DNA from: Actinomycetales bacterium
Lineage (GTDB): Bacteria > Actinomycetota > Actinomycetes > Mycobacteriales > Micromonosporaceae
Direction: 5' to 3'
NCBI GenBank assembly: GCA_002919305.1
Contig: PKFB01000016.1
Span: 1 to 45,817 of the forward strand
DNA length: 45,817 nucleotides
The notes below the pieces were generated by a model. The model was not told the DNA's origin. It did not search any database and worked only from the letters and a program-made list of their open reading frames with translations. Below, piece by piece: positions 31,911 to 39,716 of the stretch (positions within the stretch are counted from its first letter, which is position 1; every line of letters begins with the position of its first letter). Both the position numbers and the translations under genes were made by a program.

Positions 31911-33638
31911 ATGGCCACCCACCTCCGACGCCCCATCCTGCACGCCTTGTGGCCTGACCGCCGTCAGGCGATCGCGCTCATCGTGGCGATCAGCGCCGCC
32001 ACGGCGCTGCCGCTGGCGGCTCCCCAGTTGACGCGCCGTTTCATCGACGACGCGATCGCCGGAGCCGGCACCGGTCACCTCACCCTCCTCGCCGTCGGTT
32101 ACCTCGGGCTCGCGCTCGCCGGGCAGGCCGCCCGGATGATCACCACCTGGCTGGCGAGCCGACTCGCCTGGGACGGCACGAACCGGCTGCGGGAAAAGCT
32201 CGCCGCGCACGCGCTCGGCCTGGATATGGCCTATCATCGCGCCCATACCCCGGGTGAGCTGATCGACCGAGTGGACGGTGACGTGGTCGCCGTCGCTGAC
32301 TTCGCGGTTGCGTTTCTGCTGGACGTGGTGGCCAGCCTGCTGCTCCTGGCCGGGGTGCTGGTCATCGTGTTCACCGTCGATCCGCGCATCGGAGCCGCGC
32401 TGCTGGTCTACTGCCTGCTCGTCGGCGTCGGGATGACGCGTGCCCAGCGTCTTGCGGTTCCCTCCGCGGCCCGGTCGCGGCAGGCCAACGCCACGCTGTT
32501 GAGCACCCTGGAAGAGCGGTTGGCCGCGGCGGAGGAGCTGCGCGCCAACGGCGCGGGTGAGCACACCGTCTCCAGTTTTCACCGAGTGGCCGGTGCCTGG
32601 TACCGCGCGGAGTTCCGCGCCAGCCTTATCGGAAGCGGGCTGCTGGCGGCCACCGATGTGGTCTTCGCAGCCGGGACCGGGTTAGTGCTCGGGCTGGCCG
32701 CCTGGGCCTACTGGTCTGGGGCTCTGACGGCCGGTACCGCCGTGCTGTTGTTCCAGTACACGCTGCTGATCCGCACCCCGTTTGAGCGGGTGATCGAACA
32801 GCTGCGGCAGTACCAGGAGGCGCTGGCGGGGGTCGCCCGCGTCGCCGATCTGCTCAACGAACGCCGCTCGCTGCCGCAGCCCACCGTCCCGCGGCCCCTG
32901 CCTCCGACCGGCCCGTTGGGGGTACGCCTGGAACGGGTAGGGTTCGCCTACCCGGACGACGGGGAGCCGGTGCTGTCCGACATCACCCTCGAGCTGGCCC
33001 CGGGCGAGACGTTGGGCATCGTGGGGCGCACTGGCAGCGGCAAGACCACGATCAGTCGGCTGCTGCTACGCCTGTACGACCCGACCGAAGGCAGCGTGCA
33101 GGTAGGTGGAGTGGACCTGCGTGAGGTCGACCCCGATTCCCTGCGGCGCCGGGTGTGCGTGGTCACCCAGAACGTGCACCTGTTCACCGCGAGCGTGCGG
33201 GACAACCTCACGCTGTTCCGGCCCCTCGCCAACGACGACCGGTTACGCGCGGTGCTGGCCGAGGTTGGGCTGGGCGACTGGCTGGCCGCCCTGCCTGATG
33301 GACTCGACACCCCACTGCCCGCCATGTCCGCGGGGGAGGCGCAGCTGCTCACTTTCGCACGGGCGCTGCTGACCGATCCTGGACTGGTGGTGTTGGATGA
33401 GCCCACCAGCCGGCTCGATCCAGCCACGGAGCGGCACCTCGAGCGGTGTCTGCGGCGTCTGCTGACGGGGCGTACCGGTGTCCTGATCGCCCACCGCCTG
33501 TCCTCCTTGTCCACTGTGGACAAGATCGCGGTTGTGGCCGACGGCGCGCTCGTCGAATACGGGCGACGTGACCAGTTGGCGGCGGATCCCGACAGCCGGT
33601 TCGCGCGGCTGCTGCGTATGGCGGAGGTACGCGGATGA
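31911..33638 (+). CDS. ABC exporter half-transporter 1 (TMD-NBD), consensus Walker B
   Basis: A 575-residue half-transporter. Residues 1-300 hold six hydrophobic helices of a type IV exporter. The NBD has Walker A GRTGSGKTT near residue 372, the Q-loop VTQNVHLFTASVRDN, a degenerate signature MSAGEAQ instead of LSGGQ, Walker B LVVLDEPTS with catalytic Glu, and the switch His in IAHRLSS. With its partner it should form a heterodimer in the cytoplasmic membrane that exports a lipid, drug or peptide. The ATG 31911 has GGGGGTGG upstream and follows the preceding stop by 2 nt; its end overlaps the next gene (ATGA). Confidence 0.88.
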   Translation: MATHLRRPILHALWPDRRQAIALIVAISAATALPLAAPQLTRRFIDDAIAGAGTGHLTLLAVGYLGLALAGQAARMITTWLASRLAWDGTNRLREKLAAHALGLDMAYHRAHTPGELIDRVDGDVVAVADFAVAFLLDVVASLLLLAGVLVIVFTVDPRIGAALLVYCLLVGVGMTRAQRLAVPSAARSRQANATLLSTLEERLAAAEELRANGAGEHTVSSFHRVAGAWYRAEFRASLIGSGLLAATDVVFAAGTGLVLGLAAWAYWSGALTAGTAVLLFQYTLLIRTPFERVIEQLRQYQEALAGVARVADLLNERRSLPQPTVPRPLPPTGPLGVRLERVGFAYPDDGEPVLSDITLELAPGETLGIVGRTGSGKTTISRLLLRLYDPTEGSVQVGGVDLREVDPDSLRRRVCVVTQNVHLFTASVRDNLTLFRPLANDDRLRAVLAEVGLGDWLAALPDGLDTPLPAMSAGEAQLLTFARALLTDPGLVVLDEPTSRLDPATERHLERCLRRLLTGRTGVLIAHRLSSLSTVDKIAVVADGALVEYGRRDQLAADPDSRFARLLRMAEVRG

Positions 33639-35449
33639 GCGCGGTTCTGTCCGTCGTCCTCCGGCTGATGCGCTTCGACCTGCGGCGCTATCTGATCGGC
33701 GCGTTCCTGTGGCTTCCGGTCGGTGTGCTGCCCCTCGCCGGTGGCCTGCTGCTCCAGCGGCTCTTCAATCAGCTCACCGGGGACCGCGCCGTTGAGCCAC
33801 AGGCCGCGCTGTGGCTGTGTGCCGCGTTCATCGGGGTCGAGGTGGTCCGGGGCCTGATCATGGTCCTGGCCTGGTCGTACGGGGTGTATTGGTGGGACGC
33901 CGCGGCGACGGTGCTGCGGGCCAACATTCTGCGTTCCCTGCTGACGGCCCGCGGGCCGGCCGCCACCCGGCTGCCGCATTCGTCGACGGAGTCTCTGGCG
34001 CGGCTGCGGGATGACGTGGCCGACCTGGTCTCCCTCACCGACGAGTCCGTTCCCTTGATGGGGAGCGCGTTTTTCAGCGGCGCCGCCTTGACCATCATGG
34101 CGGCGATTGACCCCGTCATCACCCTGGTGCTGGTGCTGCCGATGCTCGCGATCGGGGTGTTGACCCCGCTGATGAGCCGGACGATTCAACGGCTGCGCCG
34201 GCGCGCCCGGACCCTCGGCGCCGCCGTCACTTCCTTCATCGGGGAGATGTTCAGCGGGGTTTTGGCGCTGAAGACCGCCGGTGCGGACACGGCGGCGCTG
34301 GCACGGCTGCGTATCCTCAATCTCCGTCGCCGGGACGCGGCCGTGGCCGACCGGTTGGCCACCGACCTGGTGGACACCGCGACGAACGCCACAGTAGACA
34401 TCAGTGTGGGCCTGGTCCTGCTGCTGGCGGCGTCGGCGATGCGGCGTGGCGACTTCACCGTGGGTGACTTCGCGTTGTTCACCAGCTACCTCAGCTGGTT
34501 GACGCAGTTGCCACGCACCGTCGGGGGCATCCTGTACCGGCTGCCGCAGGGAGCGGTCGCCCTCGAACGCCTGACCCGCCTGCTGGCGGCCCACCAGGAT
34601 GCCCGGGACCTGACCCGGGACACCCGGGTGTGGTTCACCGAACAGTCGCCACCGGCCACGCCCGCCGCCCCGCAGCGGGACGATCCCTTGCAGGTGCTTG
34701 AGGCGCGTGGGCTCACCGTCCGCTTCGACGACACCGGCCGCGGCGTGTACGGGATCGATCTGCGCATCCCGCGCGGCTCCTTTACGGTGATCACCGGCGC
34801 GGTCGGCGCGGGTAAAACCACCCTGGTGCGGGCCCTGTTGGGCCTGCTGCCGACCGGCGCCGGGACGATCACCTGGAACGGCCGCGTCGTGGCGGATCCC
34901 GGGACGTTCCTGGTTCCGGACCGGGTGGCGTACGCCGGTCAGGTGCCTCGCCTGTTCTCCGCCTCGTTACGGGAGAACCTGCTGCTGGGCTGGTCCGACG
35001 CGCGGCTGCCACACGCCATGGAGTTGGCCGTGTTCGACGTCGACGTCGCCGCGTTACCTGACGGGCTGGACACGCTCATCGGTCCACGCGGGGTACGCCT
35101 GTCCGGTGGCCAGGCGCAGCGGGCGACCGCGGTCCGTGCGCTGGTGCGCAACCCGGATCTGCTGGTCCTCGACGACCTGTCCTCGGCGCTGGATGTGGAG
35201 ACCGAGCGGCTGCTGTGGGACCGCATCGCCGACGCTGCCCGCGCCGGGCATGGCCCCTCCACGCTCCTGGTGGTCTCGCACCGGCGGGCAGCGCTGCGGC
35301 GCGCCGATCAGATCCTGGTGCTGGACCGGGGTCACCTCGTCGGGGTAGGCACGCTCGACGAGGTGCTGCACACCTGCCCGGAGATGCGTCGCCTGTGGGG
35401 CGCGGACCTGGTCGAGGAAGCCGAGCAGCAGGAGTGGTCACGCCGATGA
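33635..35449 (+). CDS. ABC exporter half-transporter 2 (TMD-NBD), degenerate Walker B
   Basis: A 604-residue partner of the preceding exporter half. The six-helix membrane domain covers about residues 15-315. The NBD has Walker A GAVGAGKTT near 390, canonical signature LSGGQAQR, Walker B LLVLDDLSSALD with Asp replacing the catalytic Glu, and the switch His in VVSHRRA. Together with half 1 this gives one consensus ATP site (Glu of half 1, LSGGQ of half 2) and one degenerate site, as in TM287/288-type exporters. The four-base overlap implies coupled translation. The substrate is unknown. Its 3' end overlaps the convergent ATPase gene by 12 bp. Confidence 0.88.
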   Translation: MSAVLSVVLRLMRFDLRRYLIGAFLWLPVGVLPLAGGLLLQRLFNQLTGDRAVEPQAALWLCAAFIGVEVVRGLIMVLAWSYGVYWWDAAATVLRANILRSLLTARGPAATRLPHSSTESLARLRDDVADLVSLTDESVPLMGSAFFSGAALTIMAAIDPVITLVLVLPMLAIGVLTPLMSRTIQRLRRRARTLGAAVTSFIGEMFSGVLALKTAGADTAALARLRILNLRRRDAAVADRLATDLVDTATNATVDISVGLVLLLAASAMRRGDFTVGDFALFTSYLSWLTQLPRTVGGILYRLPQGAVALERLTRLLAAHQDARDLTRDTRVWFTEQSPPATPAAPQRDDPLQVLEARGLTVRFDDTGRGVYGIDLRIPRGSFTVITGAVGAGKTTLVRALLGLLPTGAGTITWNGRVVADPGTFLVPDRVAYAGQVPRLFSASLRENLLLGWSDARLPHAMELAVFDVDVAALPDGLDTLIGPRGVRLSGGQAQRATAVRALVRNPDLLVLDDLSSALDVETERLLWDRIADAARAGHGPSTLLVVSHRRAALRRADQILVLDRGHLVGVGTLDEVLHTCPEMRRLWGADLVEEAEQQEWSRR

Positions 35450-36319
35450 ACGCCCCGCCGCTGCGCCCTGCATGAACGCCACGTACCCGTCCTCCAGGGA
35501 GGGCGGAACAGGGATAGCGGCGGGGTCCGGCGGGGTCACGCTCACCACGCGGTACCGGGTGCCCCCGGCGTCACTGACGGCGGAGACGATCTCCCCCACC
35601 GTCGGGGGCGGCCCGGAGGTGACGACCTCCCACGTCACCCCTTCGGCCCCGCGTACCAGATCCGACACCGCTCCGGTGAAAACGATCCGGCCGTCGACCA
35701 TCACCGCGGTCTCCCGACAGGTCTGGGCCACGTCCTCCACGACGTGGGTACTCAGCAGAACCGTCCGCCGCCCTGGCAGCGTCGCCAGCAGGGTTCGGAA
35801 CCGGATACGTTCCTGCGGGTCCAGACCGGCGGTGGGTTCATCGACGACGAGCAGCGCCGGATCCCCCAGCAACGCCTGGGCGATCCCGACCCGCCGCCGC
35901 ATCCCGCCGGAGAACCCTTTGAGCTTGCGGTTGGCCACGTCCGACAGCCCGACCACCTCCAGCAGTTCGGCGATCTGTCGCCGCCGGGCGGTTCGGTCGT
36001 CGAGTCCTTTGAGCAACCCGATGTAGTCGAGAAACTCCACGGCTGTCAGGTCTGGGTACAGACCCAGATCCTGGGGTAGGTATCCGAGTCGCCGCTGCAC
36101 CGCCACGCGTCCCTGCCGGGTGCTCATGTCATGCCCGCCGATCAGGACCTGTCCGCTGGTCGGGGACAATACGCCGGCGATGATCCGCATCAGGGTCGTC
36201 TTTCCCGCGCCGTTGGCCCCCAACAGGCCAAACATGCCTCCCGACAGCTCCAGGTCGACCCCCCGCAGCGCCTCCACCTTGCCGAACCGACGCCGCAGAT
36301 TCCTGATGGTGATGTCCAT
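35438..36319 (-). CDS. ABC-2 type transporter ATPase
   Basis: A 293-residue cytosolic ATPase. Walker A GANGAGKTT near residue 34, Q-loop LGYLPQDLGLYPDLT, signature FSGGMRRRVGIAQ, Walker B LLVVDEPTAGLD and His in LSTHVVED are all canonical. The C-terminal 80 residues form the usual DrrA-like extension. It would drive the two membrane proteins encoded just upstream in the same operon. GGAGAG precedes the ATG; the gap to the permease is 32 bp. The last gene of a sigma/anti-sigma/permease operon, it overlaps the convergent exporter gene by 12 bp. Confidence 0.9.
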   Translation of the reverse strand: MDITIRNLRRRFGKVEALRGVDLELSGGMFGLLGANGAGKTTLMRIIAGVLSPTSGQVLIGGHDMSTRQGRVAVQRRLGYLPQDLGLYPDLTAVEFLDYIGLLKGLDDRTARRRQIAELLEVVGLSDVANRKLKGFSGGMRRRVGIAQALLGDPALLVVDEPTAGLDPQERIRFRTLLATLPGRRTVLLSTHVVEDVAQTCRETAVMVDGRIVFTGAVSDLVRGAEGVTWEVVTSGPPPTVGEIVSAVSDAGGTRYRVVSVTPPDPAAIPVPPSLEDGYVAFMQGAAAGRSSA

Positions 36320-36351
36320 GGCTCTTCGCTCTCCTCACACACGGTGTCCGG

Positions 36352-37122
36352 TCAGGCGGTGGCGCGACGCGCCAAGACCCGACTGCCCACCAGCAACGGA
36401 ATCAGGCCCACGCCCAGCAACAGGGCGACGCTGAGGGCGGCGGTCACGCCGTTCGGTTCCGGACGCAGCAGCTGCAGCCAGCCGTCGGCGCCGGCGTACA
36501 AGGCTCTCTCCCCCAGCAACCAACTGGCGGTGTAATCCCCGACGGGGGTCAGTAGGGTGCCGGCCAGGGACGGCATGTAGCTCGGTCCCAGCATGTTTCC
36601 CCAGAACCAGTAGCCGACGAACAGCACCCGGAACAGCGGCGCGGTCAGCAGCAGCGGGACGACCATGGCGAACGCCCCCACGAACACCAGCCCCGGTAGC
36701 AGCACCAGACCGAAGGCGATCGGTGTCCACAGCAGCACCGCCGGGTCTTCCCGGCTGATGCTCTCCGCGCCGCCCGCGATCACCGTCGCCAAAAATATGG
36801 GCGTCGCGGTGGCGGCCAGGGCGCCCAGAAATCGACCCATGACGCGTGTGGTCGCCGTGGTCGGCAGGCTTTCCAGGAGCCTGCTCACCCCTAGCCGGTC
36901 ATCGCGGACGAGCCGGTCGGCCAACACCATCCCCGCGACGATCGGCAGCAGAAGCGACCACAGGAACGCCCACGAGGAGGCCACAACCCGCGCGGAGGCG
37001 TCGTCGGGCAGGTAACGCGGCCCCGCATCCCCCTGTCCCAGAACGGTGATGACCGCGAGCAGACCCATGCTGATCCACAAGGAACGCTTCCGGATCTGCA
37101 TCAGGAATTCGTAGCGGATCAT
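36352..37122 (-). CDS. ABC-2 type permease subunit 1
   Basis: A 256-residue membrane protein with six hydrophobic segments starting MIRYEFLMQIRKRSLWISMGLLAVI, the amphipathic elbow and first helix typical of ABC-2 permeases. Other helices are around VASSWAFLWSLLLPIVAGMVLADRLVRD, LGALAATATPIFLATVIAG and the C-terminal AALSVALLLGVGLIPLLVGS. It pairs with the next upstream gene product as a heterodimeric channel for the downstream ATPase. Its ATG overlaps the stop of that gene by 4 bp. Confidence 0.8.
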   Translation of the reverse strand: MIRYEFLMQIRKRSLWISMGLLAVITVLGQGDAGPRYLPDDASARVVASSWAFLWSLLLPIVAGMVLADRLVRDDRLGVSRLLESLPTTATTRVMGRFLGALAATATPIFLATVIAGGAESISREDPAVLLWTPIAFGLVLLPGLVFVGAFAMVVPLLLTAPLFRVLFVGYWFWGNMLGPSYMPSLAGTLLTPVGDYTASWLLGERALYAGADGWLQLLRPEPNGVTAALSVALLLGVGLIPLLVGSRVLARRATA

Positions 37123-37829
37123 TGTTCCTCCTCACCGGGCGCGGCGCCTGGTCGGGACAGCGCGGTGACCGCCACAGCGAGCAGACACAGCCCGGTCACC
37201 GTCAAGGCGAATCGGTTAAGCAGCCAACCCTCTCCGGTGCCGTAACGACTCGTGAGAAACAGAAAGAACGGGCGGCTCCCAGCGTGGGAGGCCAGGGACG
37301 CGGCGTACAGCTGCTGGGCGAGCCAGGTGGCCGCCACCCCACTGCTGGCCAGGACGACACTGCGCCCCACCACCGTCAGGATCATCGCCAGGCCACCCAG
37401 CGCGAGCAGCGGCGGCACCCACACCAGCGGGGACGCCGGCGCCGCCGGGCCGGACCACCACCCGGTCGCCACCAGCGCGGCCGAATAGATGACGGCCGTC
37501 GCCGCAGCCGCGCCGACAAGCGTGGCCAGACGCCGTCCGAGAGTGGTGACGTAGCGAACCGGGAGCGCCAGGTGCAGCTCTCGGCACCGATCCCGGGTGA
37601 TGACGGTGACTGTCGCCACGGCGACCGCGAGCGGGACCACGGCTTCCAACCCGGTCAGCAGTAAGCGTTCGATATCGGCGCGGGAGCCACCCGCGTTCGC
37701 TGTGAACGCCGTCAACAGCAGCGTGACCGCCAACGCGGCCGCGGGGGCGGCCTGCGCCGCGACGCCGACACGGCGTGACTCGTAGCGCCACAGAAGCGGT
37801 GAACTCACATCAGTGAGTACCGCGCGCAC
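37119..37829 (-). CDS. ABC-2 type permease subunit 2
   Basis: A 236-residue protein with about six hydrophobic segments (for example AAPAAALAVTLLLTAF, LVGAAAATAVIYSAALVATGW, FALTVTGLCLLAVAVTAL). The motif TRDRCRELHLALP after the second helix resembles the cytosolic loop of ABC-2 permeases that meets the ATPase. The GTG start at 37829 lacks a clean Shine-Dalgarno, and an inverted repeat ACTCAC-ATCA-GTGAGT (37803-37818) covers the first codons; GTG at 37808 is an alternative. The 73-bp gap upstream contains a long purine-only run on the coding strand. Confidence 0.72.
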   Translation of the reverse strand: MRAVLTDVSSPLLWRYESRRVGVAAQAAPAAALAVTLLLTAFTANAGGSRADIERLLLTGLEAVVPLAVAVATVTVITRDRCRELHLALPVRYVTTLGRRLATLVGAAAATAVIYSAALVATGWWSGPAAPASPLVWVPPLLALGGLAMILTVVGRSVVLASSGVAATWLAQQLYAASLASHAGSRPFFLFLTSRYGTGEGWLLNRFALTVTGLCLLAVAVTALSRPGAAPGEEEQ

Positions 37830-37841
37830 GGCGCAGGTTCA

Positions 37842-37874
37842 CTCTTTTCTTCTTTTCTTATTCCTTCTTTTCTC
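37842..37874 (-). other. Purine-rich tract in the operon gap
   Basis: On the coding (minus) strand a run of about 33 bases is almost entirely A and G, with one T. In a GC-rich genome it stands out. It may be a translation-enhancing leader, a weakly structured mRNA processing site, or a simple-sequence tract prone to slippage. Confidence 0.45.
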
Positions 37875-37902
37875 ACGGCCTTTCGGGTCACCGCGAGCCT
37901 TC

Positions 37903-38781
37903 TCACACGGAACGCGATCGGCGCAGCGGCCGCAACGGCGCCAGATAGCAGCTGGCGGCCACCAGGGCGACAGCGATGAGGATGACAGCGGTGTCGGGTG
38001 TCCAGATCCGCTCCACCGGCACCGTGATCCAGTCACCCACCAGGTCGGTGCCTGACAACGGTCGAAGCGACCACAGCGTCAACGCGGCCCCCACCCCCAC
38101 CGAGGTCCGCCACAGCACCGACAAGGCGAAACTCAAGGCACACAACGGCACCAGCGGCCCCAACCACGCTCCGACCAGTGCGAACCCGTCACGGGCTCCA
38201 TCCGGCAGCGTCAATGCCAGGCTCGCAGCCAGGCTCGCTACCGTCATGGTGCTCAGCACCGTCGTGAGTCGCGCCAGCAGAACGGTCCGGGGGGAGGTGA
38301 GGGTGGCACGTGTCAGTTCCCCGGCCGGGTCGGTGTCGGCCCCGCAGGAGGCCGCGACCGTGGCGGCGGTGATGAGCGGGACCAGCATCGCCATCACCTC
38401 AGCGGAGAAGGGGGACAGGGCGGCGATCACCGTGCCCAGGATCAACACCACGCCCGCGGTAACCCACACCGGCCACCGCACCAGCCACCACTGCCACGGC
38501 AGCAGCGCGGCCATACGGCGCAGCGGATGACCAGCCACCTGACCGGCGTACACGGGGATGCGGGGGGCGATGTTCACTCGTCGCCGGATCACGGCGAACA
38601 CCGCCGGCGGTGGGGGTGTCGTCGCGGTGGCGATCTGGACACCCGTGGCCAGGTGTCGCCACGCGGTCAGGTCACGGCGGCAGTCGGGGCAGTCAGCCAG
38701 GTGCCTCTCCAGCGCCGCAACGGTGTCGGGCGGCAATTCCCTCATGGCGTACGCGGCCAGCAAATCGGTCGGATGGCTCAT
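37903..38781 (-). CDS. Zinc-finger anti-sigma factor fused to a polytopic membrane domain
   Basis: A 292-residue protein. Residues 1-45 are a zf-HC2 anti-sigma domain (ZAS motif H-x3-C-x2-C at RHLADCPDC). The rest has about six hydrophobic segments between residues 103 and 285, whereas most anti-sigma factors have one. The membrane half looks like an ABC-2 permease or a sensor domain. It should hold the preceding ECF sigma factor inactive and release it upon a membrane signal. The start overlaps the sigma stop by 4 bp, typical for sigma/anti-sigma pairs. It is followed by an ABC-2 transporter, probably the output of the circuit. Confidence 0.82.
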   Translation of the reverse strand: MSHPTDLLAAYAMRELPPDTVAALERHLADCPDCRRDLTAWRHLATGVQIATATTPPPPAVFAVIRRRVNIAPRIPVYAGQVAGHPLRRMAALLPWQWWLVRWPVWVTAGVVLILGTVIAALSPFSAEVMAMLVPLITAATVAASCGADTDPAGELTRATLTSPRTVLLARLTTVLSTMTVASLAASLALTLPDGARDGFALVGAWLGPLVPLCALSFALSVLWRTSVGVGAALTLWSLRPLSGTDLVGDWITVPVERIWTPDTAVILIAVALVAASCYLAPLRPLRRSRSV

Positions 38782-39371
38782 CGTGATGTCCTCTCCGCCC
38801 CGGTGGGTAGCGCCTTGGCGAGCGTCGCCCGTGCGTGGAACAGGCGGCTTTTGACGGTGCCGACCGGTACGCCGAGCACCCTGGCGATCTCGGTGACCGG
38901 AAGGCCCGCGGCGAACGCTAACTGCAAAACCTCCCGATGGTGCGCCGGTAGCCGGGTGAAGGCGGCGGCGACCGCCTCCGCGTCGGCGCGAGCGAGGACG
39001 ACGGTCTCCGGCTCCGGTGCGTCGCTGGCGACCGACACGGCGTCTTCGACCGGCACGACCCGCAGCTGCTGCCCCCGGGTCCGTTTGAGCGCCTGACGCC
39101 GGCAGATACCGAACAACCAGGTCCGTACCGCCGATCGTCCCTCAAAGGCAGCCGCGTTGTGCCACACCGCCACAAAGGTGTCCTGCAACGCCTCCTCGGC
39201 GGGTCCGCTCTCCCCCAGCAGGGTCCGCGCGTACGCGAACAGTGCCGTAGCGTGACGCTCGTAAAGCGCCTCGAAGGCACGCTCATCCCCCGCGGCGACG
39301 CGGTCGAGCAGGATCCGATCGTGCTCCTCCTCCATCAAAGGTGAGTACCCGCGGTCGCCCCGGCGGTTCAT
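38778..39371 (-). CDS. ECF RNA polymerase sigma factor
   Basis: A 197-residue sigma factor. Region 2 spans about residues 25-95 (DERAFEALYERHATALFAYARTLLG...EEALQDTFVAVWHNAAAFEGRSAVRTWLFGICRRQALK). A short acidic linker follows. Region 4 is near 140-190 (LPAHHREVLQLAFAAGLPVTEIARVLGVPVGTVKSRLFHARATL). It is coupled to a zf-HC2 anti-sigma by a 4-bp overlap. ATG 39371 is preferred because GGAG lies 6 nt upstream; ATG 39383 and 39335 are alternatives. A palindrome GTGACGTCAC (39393-39402) lies just upstream and may be a regulatory site. Confidence 0.88.
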   Translation of the reverse strand: MNRRGDRGYSPLMEEEHDRILLDRVAAGDERAFEALYERHATALFAYARTLLGESGPAEEALQDTFVAVWHNAAAFEGRSAVRTWLFGICRRQALKRTRGQQLRVVPVEDAVSVASDAPEPETVVLARADAEAVAAAFTRLPAHHREVLQLAFAAGLPVTEIARVLGVPVGTVKSRLFHARATLAKALPTGAERTSR

Positions 39372-39392
39372 CGCTATCTCCATCTCGCCGGT

Positions 39393-39402
39393 GTGACGTC
39401 AC
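39393..39402 (-). promoter_or_regulatory. Palindrome upstream of the sigma factor gene
   Basis: GTGACGTCAC is a perfect 10-bp palindrome 21 bp before the chosen ATG of the sigma gene. Whether it is an operator or part of the autoregulated promoter cannot be told; no clear ECF-type -35/-10 pair is visible. Confidence 0.35.
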
Positions 39403-39597
39403 CCACGAGGCAGGTCCGCTGGCGCGGGTACCGCTCACCGCGACACGGCGCCTCCCCTGAAAGACGCCCCTTGGAACAGGTTCGGCTTTTTCTGATTCTC
39501 CAGATTGCTCGGGTTTGACTTCCTGACCTGGGCGTATGGCCTCGGCTCGACACTCCAATGCTGATGTCCGATCGGCCTTGGATGGCATATGCTGCCG

Positions 39598-39694
39598 GGT
39601 GAGGGGAGTACCTCACAAAGACCTTTCCGGTCAGTACGGACGCGCGCCCAGTGTCCCCGGAAGGCGCCCACCCGGTGGGTGAGGGAGACCTCGA
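39598..39694 (+). ncRNA. yybP-ykoY-like (Mn2+) riboswitch aptamer upstream of terC
   Basis: The leader contains GGGGAGTA (39603-39610) near the 5' end, TCAGTACGG in the middle, and GGGAGACCTC (39683-39692) at the 3' end. These match, in order, the conserved internal-loop strands and closing stem of the yybP-ykoY family as I recall it; GAGG (39601-39604) can pair with CCTC (39689-39692) as P1. The family senses Mn2+ and often precedes TerC-like exporters, as here. Confidence 0.72.
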
Positions 39695-39712
39695 ACGGTT
39701 TGTTCGAGGAGG
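39689..39712 (+). promoter_or_regulatory. Hairpin that masks the terC Shine-Dalgarno
   Basis: CCTCGAAC (39689-39696) pairs perfectly with GTTCGAGG (39702-39709). The ribosome binding site GAGGAGG (39706-39712) is partly inside the 3' arm. The first four bases are also the 3' strand of aptamer P1, so the two structures exclude each other. Ligand binding would free the ribosome binding site: a translational ON switch. Confidence 0.7.
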
Positions 39713-39716
39713 CTCC

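Noticed and set aside
32948-34594. A 548-codon open frame on the minus strand under the ABC exporter genes
   Set aside because: It is fully antisense to two well-supported ABC half-transporters; its translation is low-complexity Gln/Arg/Gly text with no domain.
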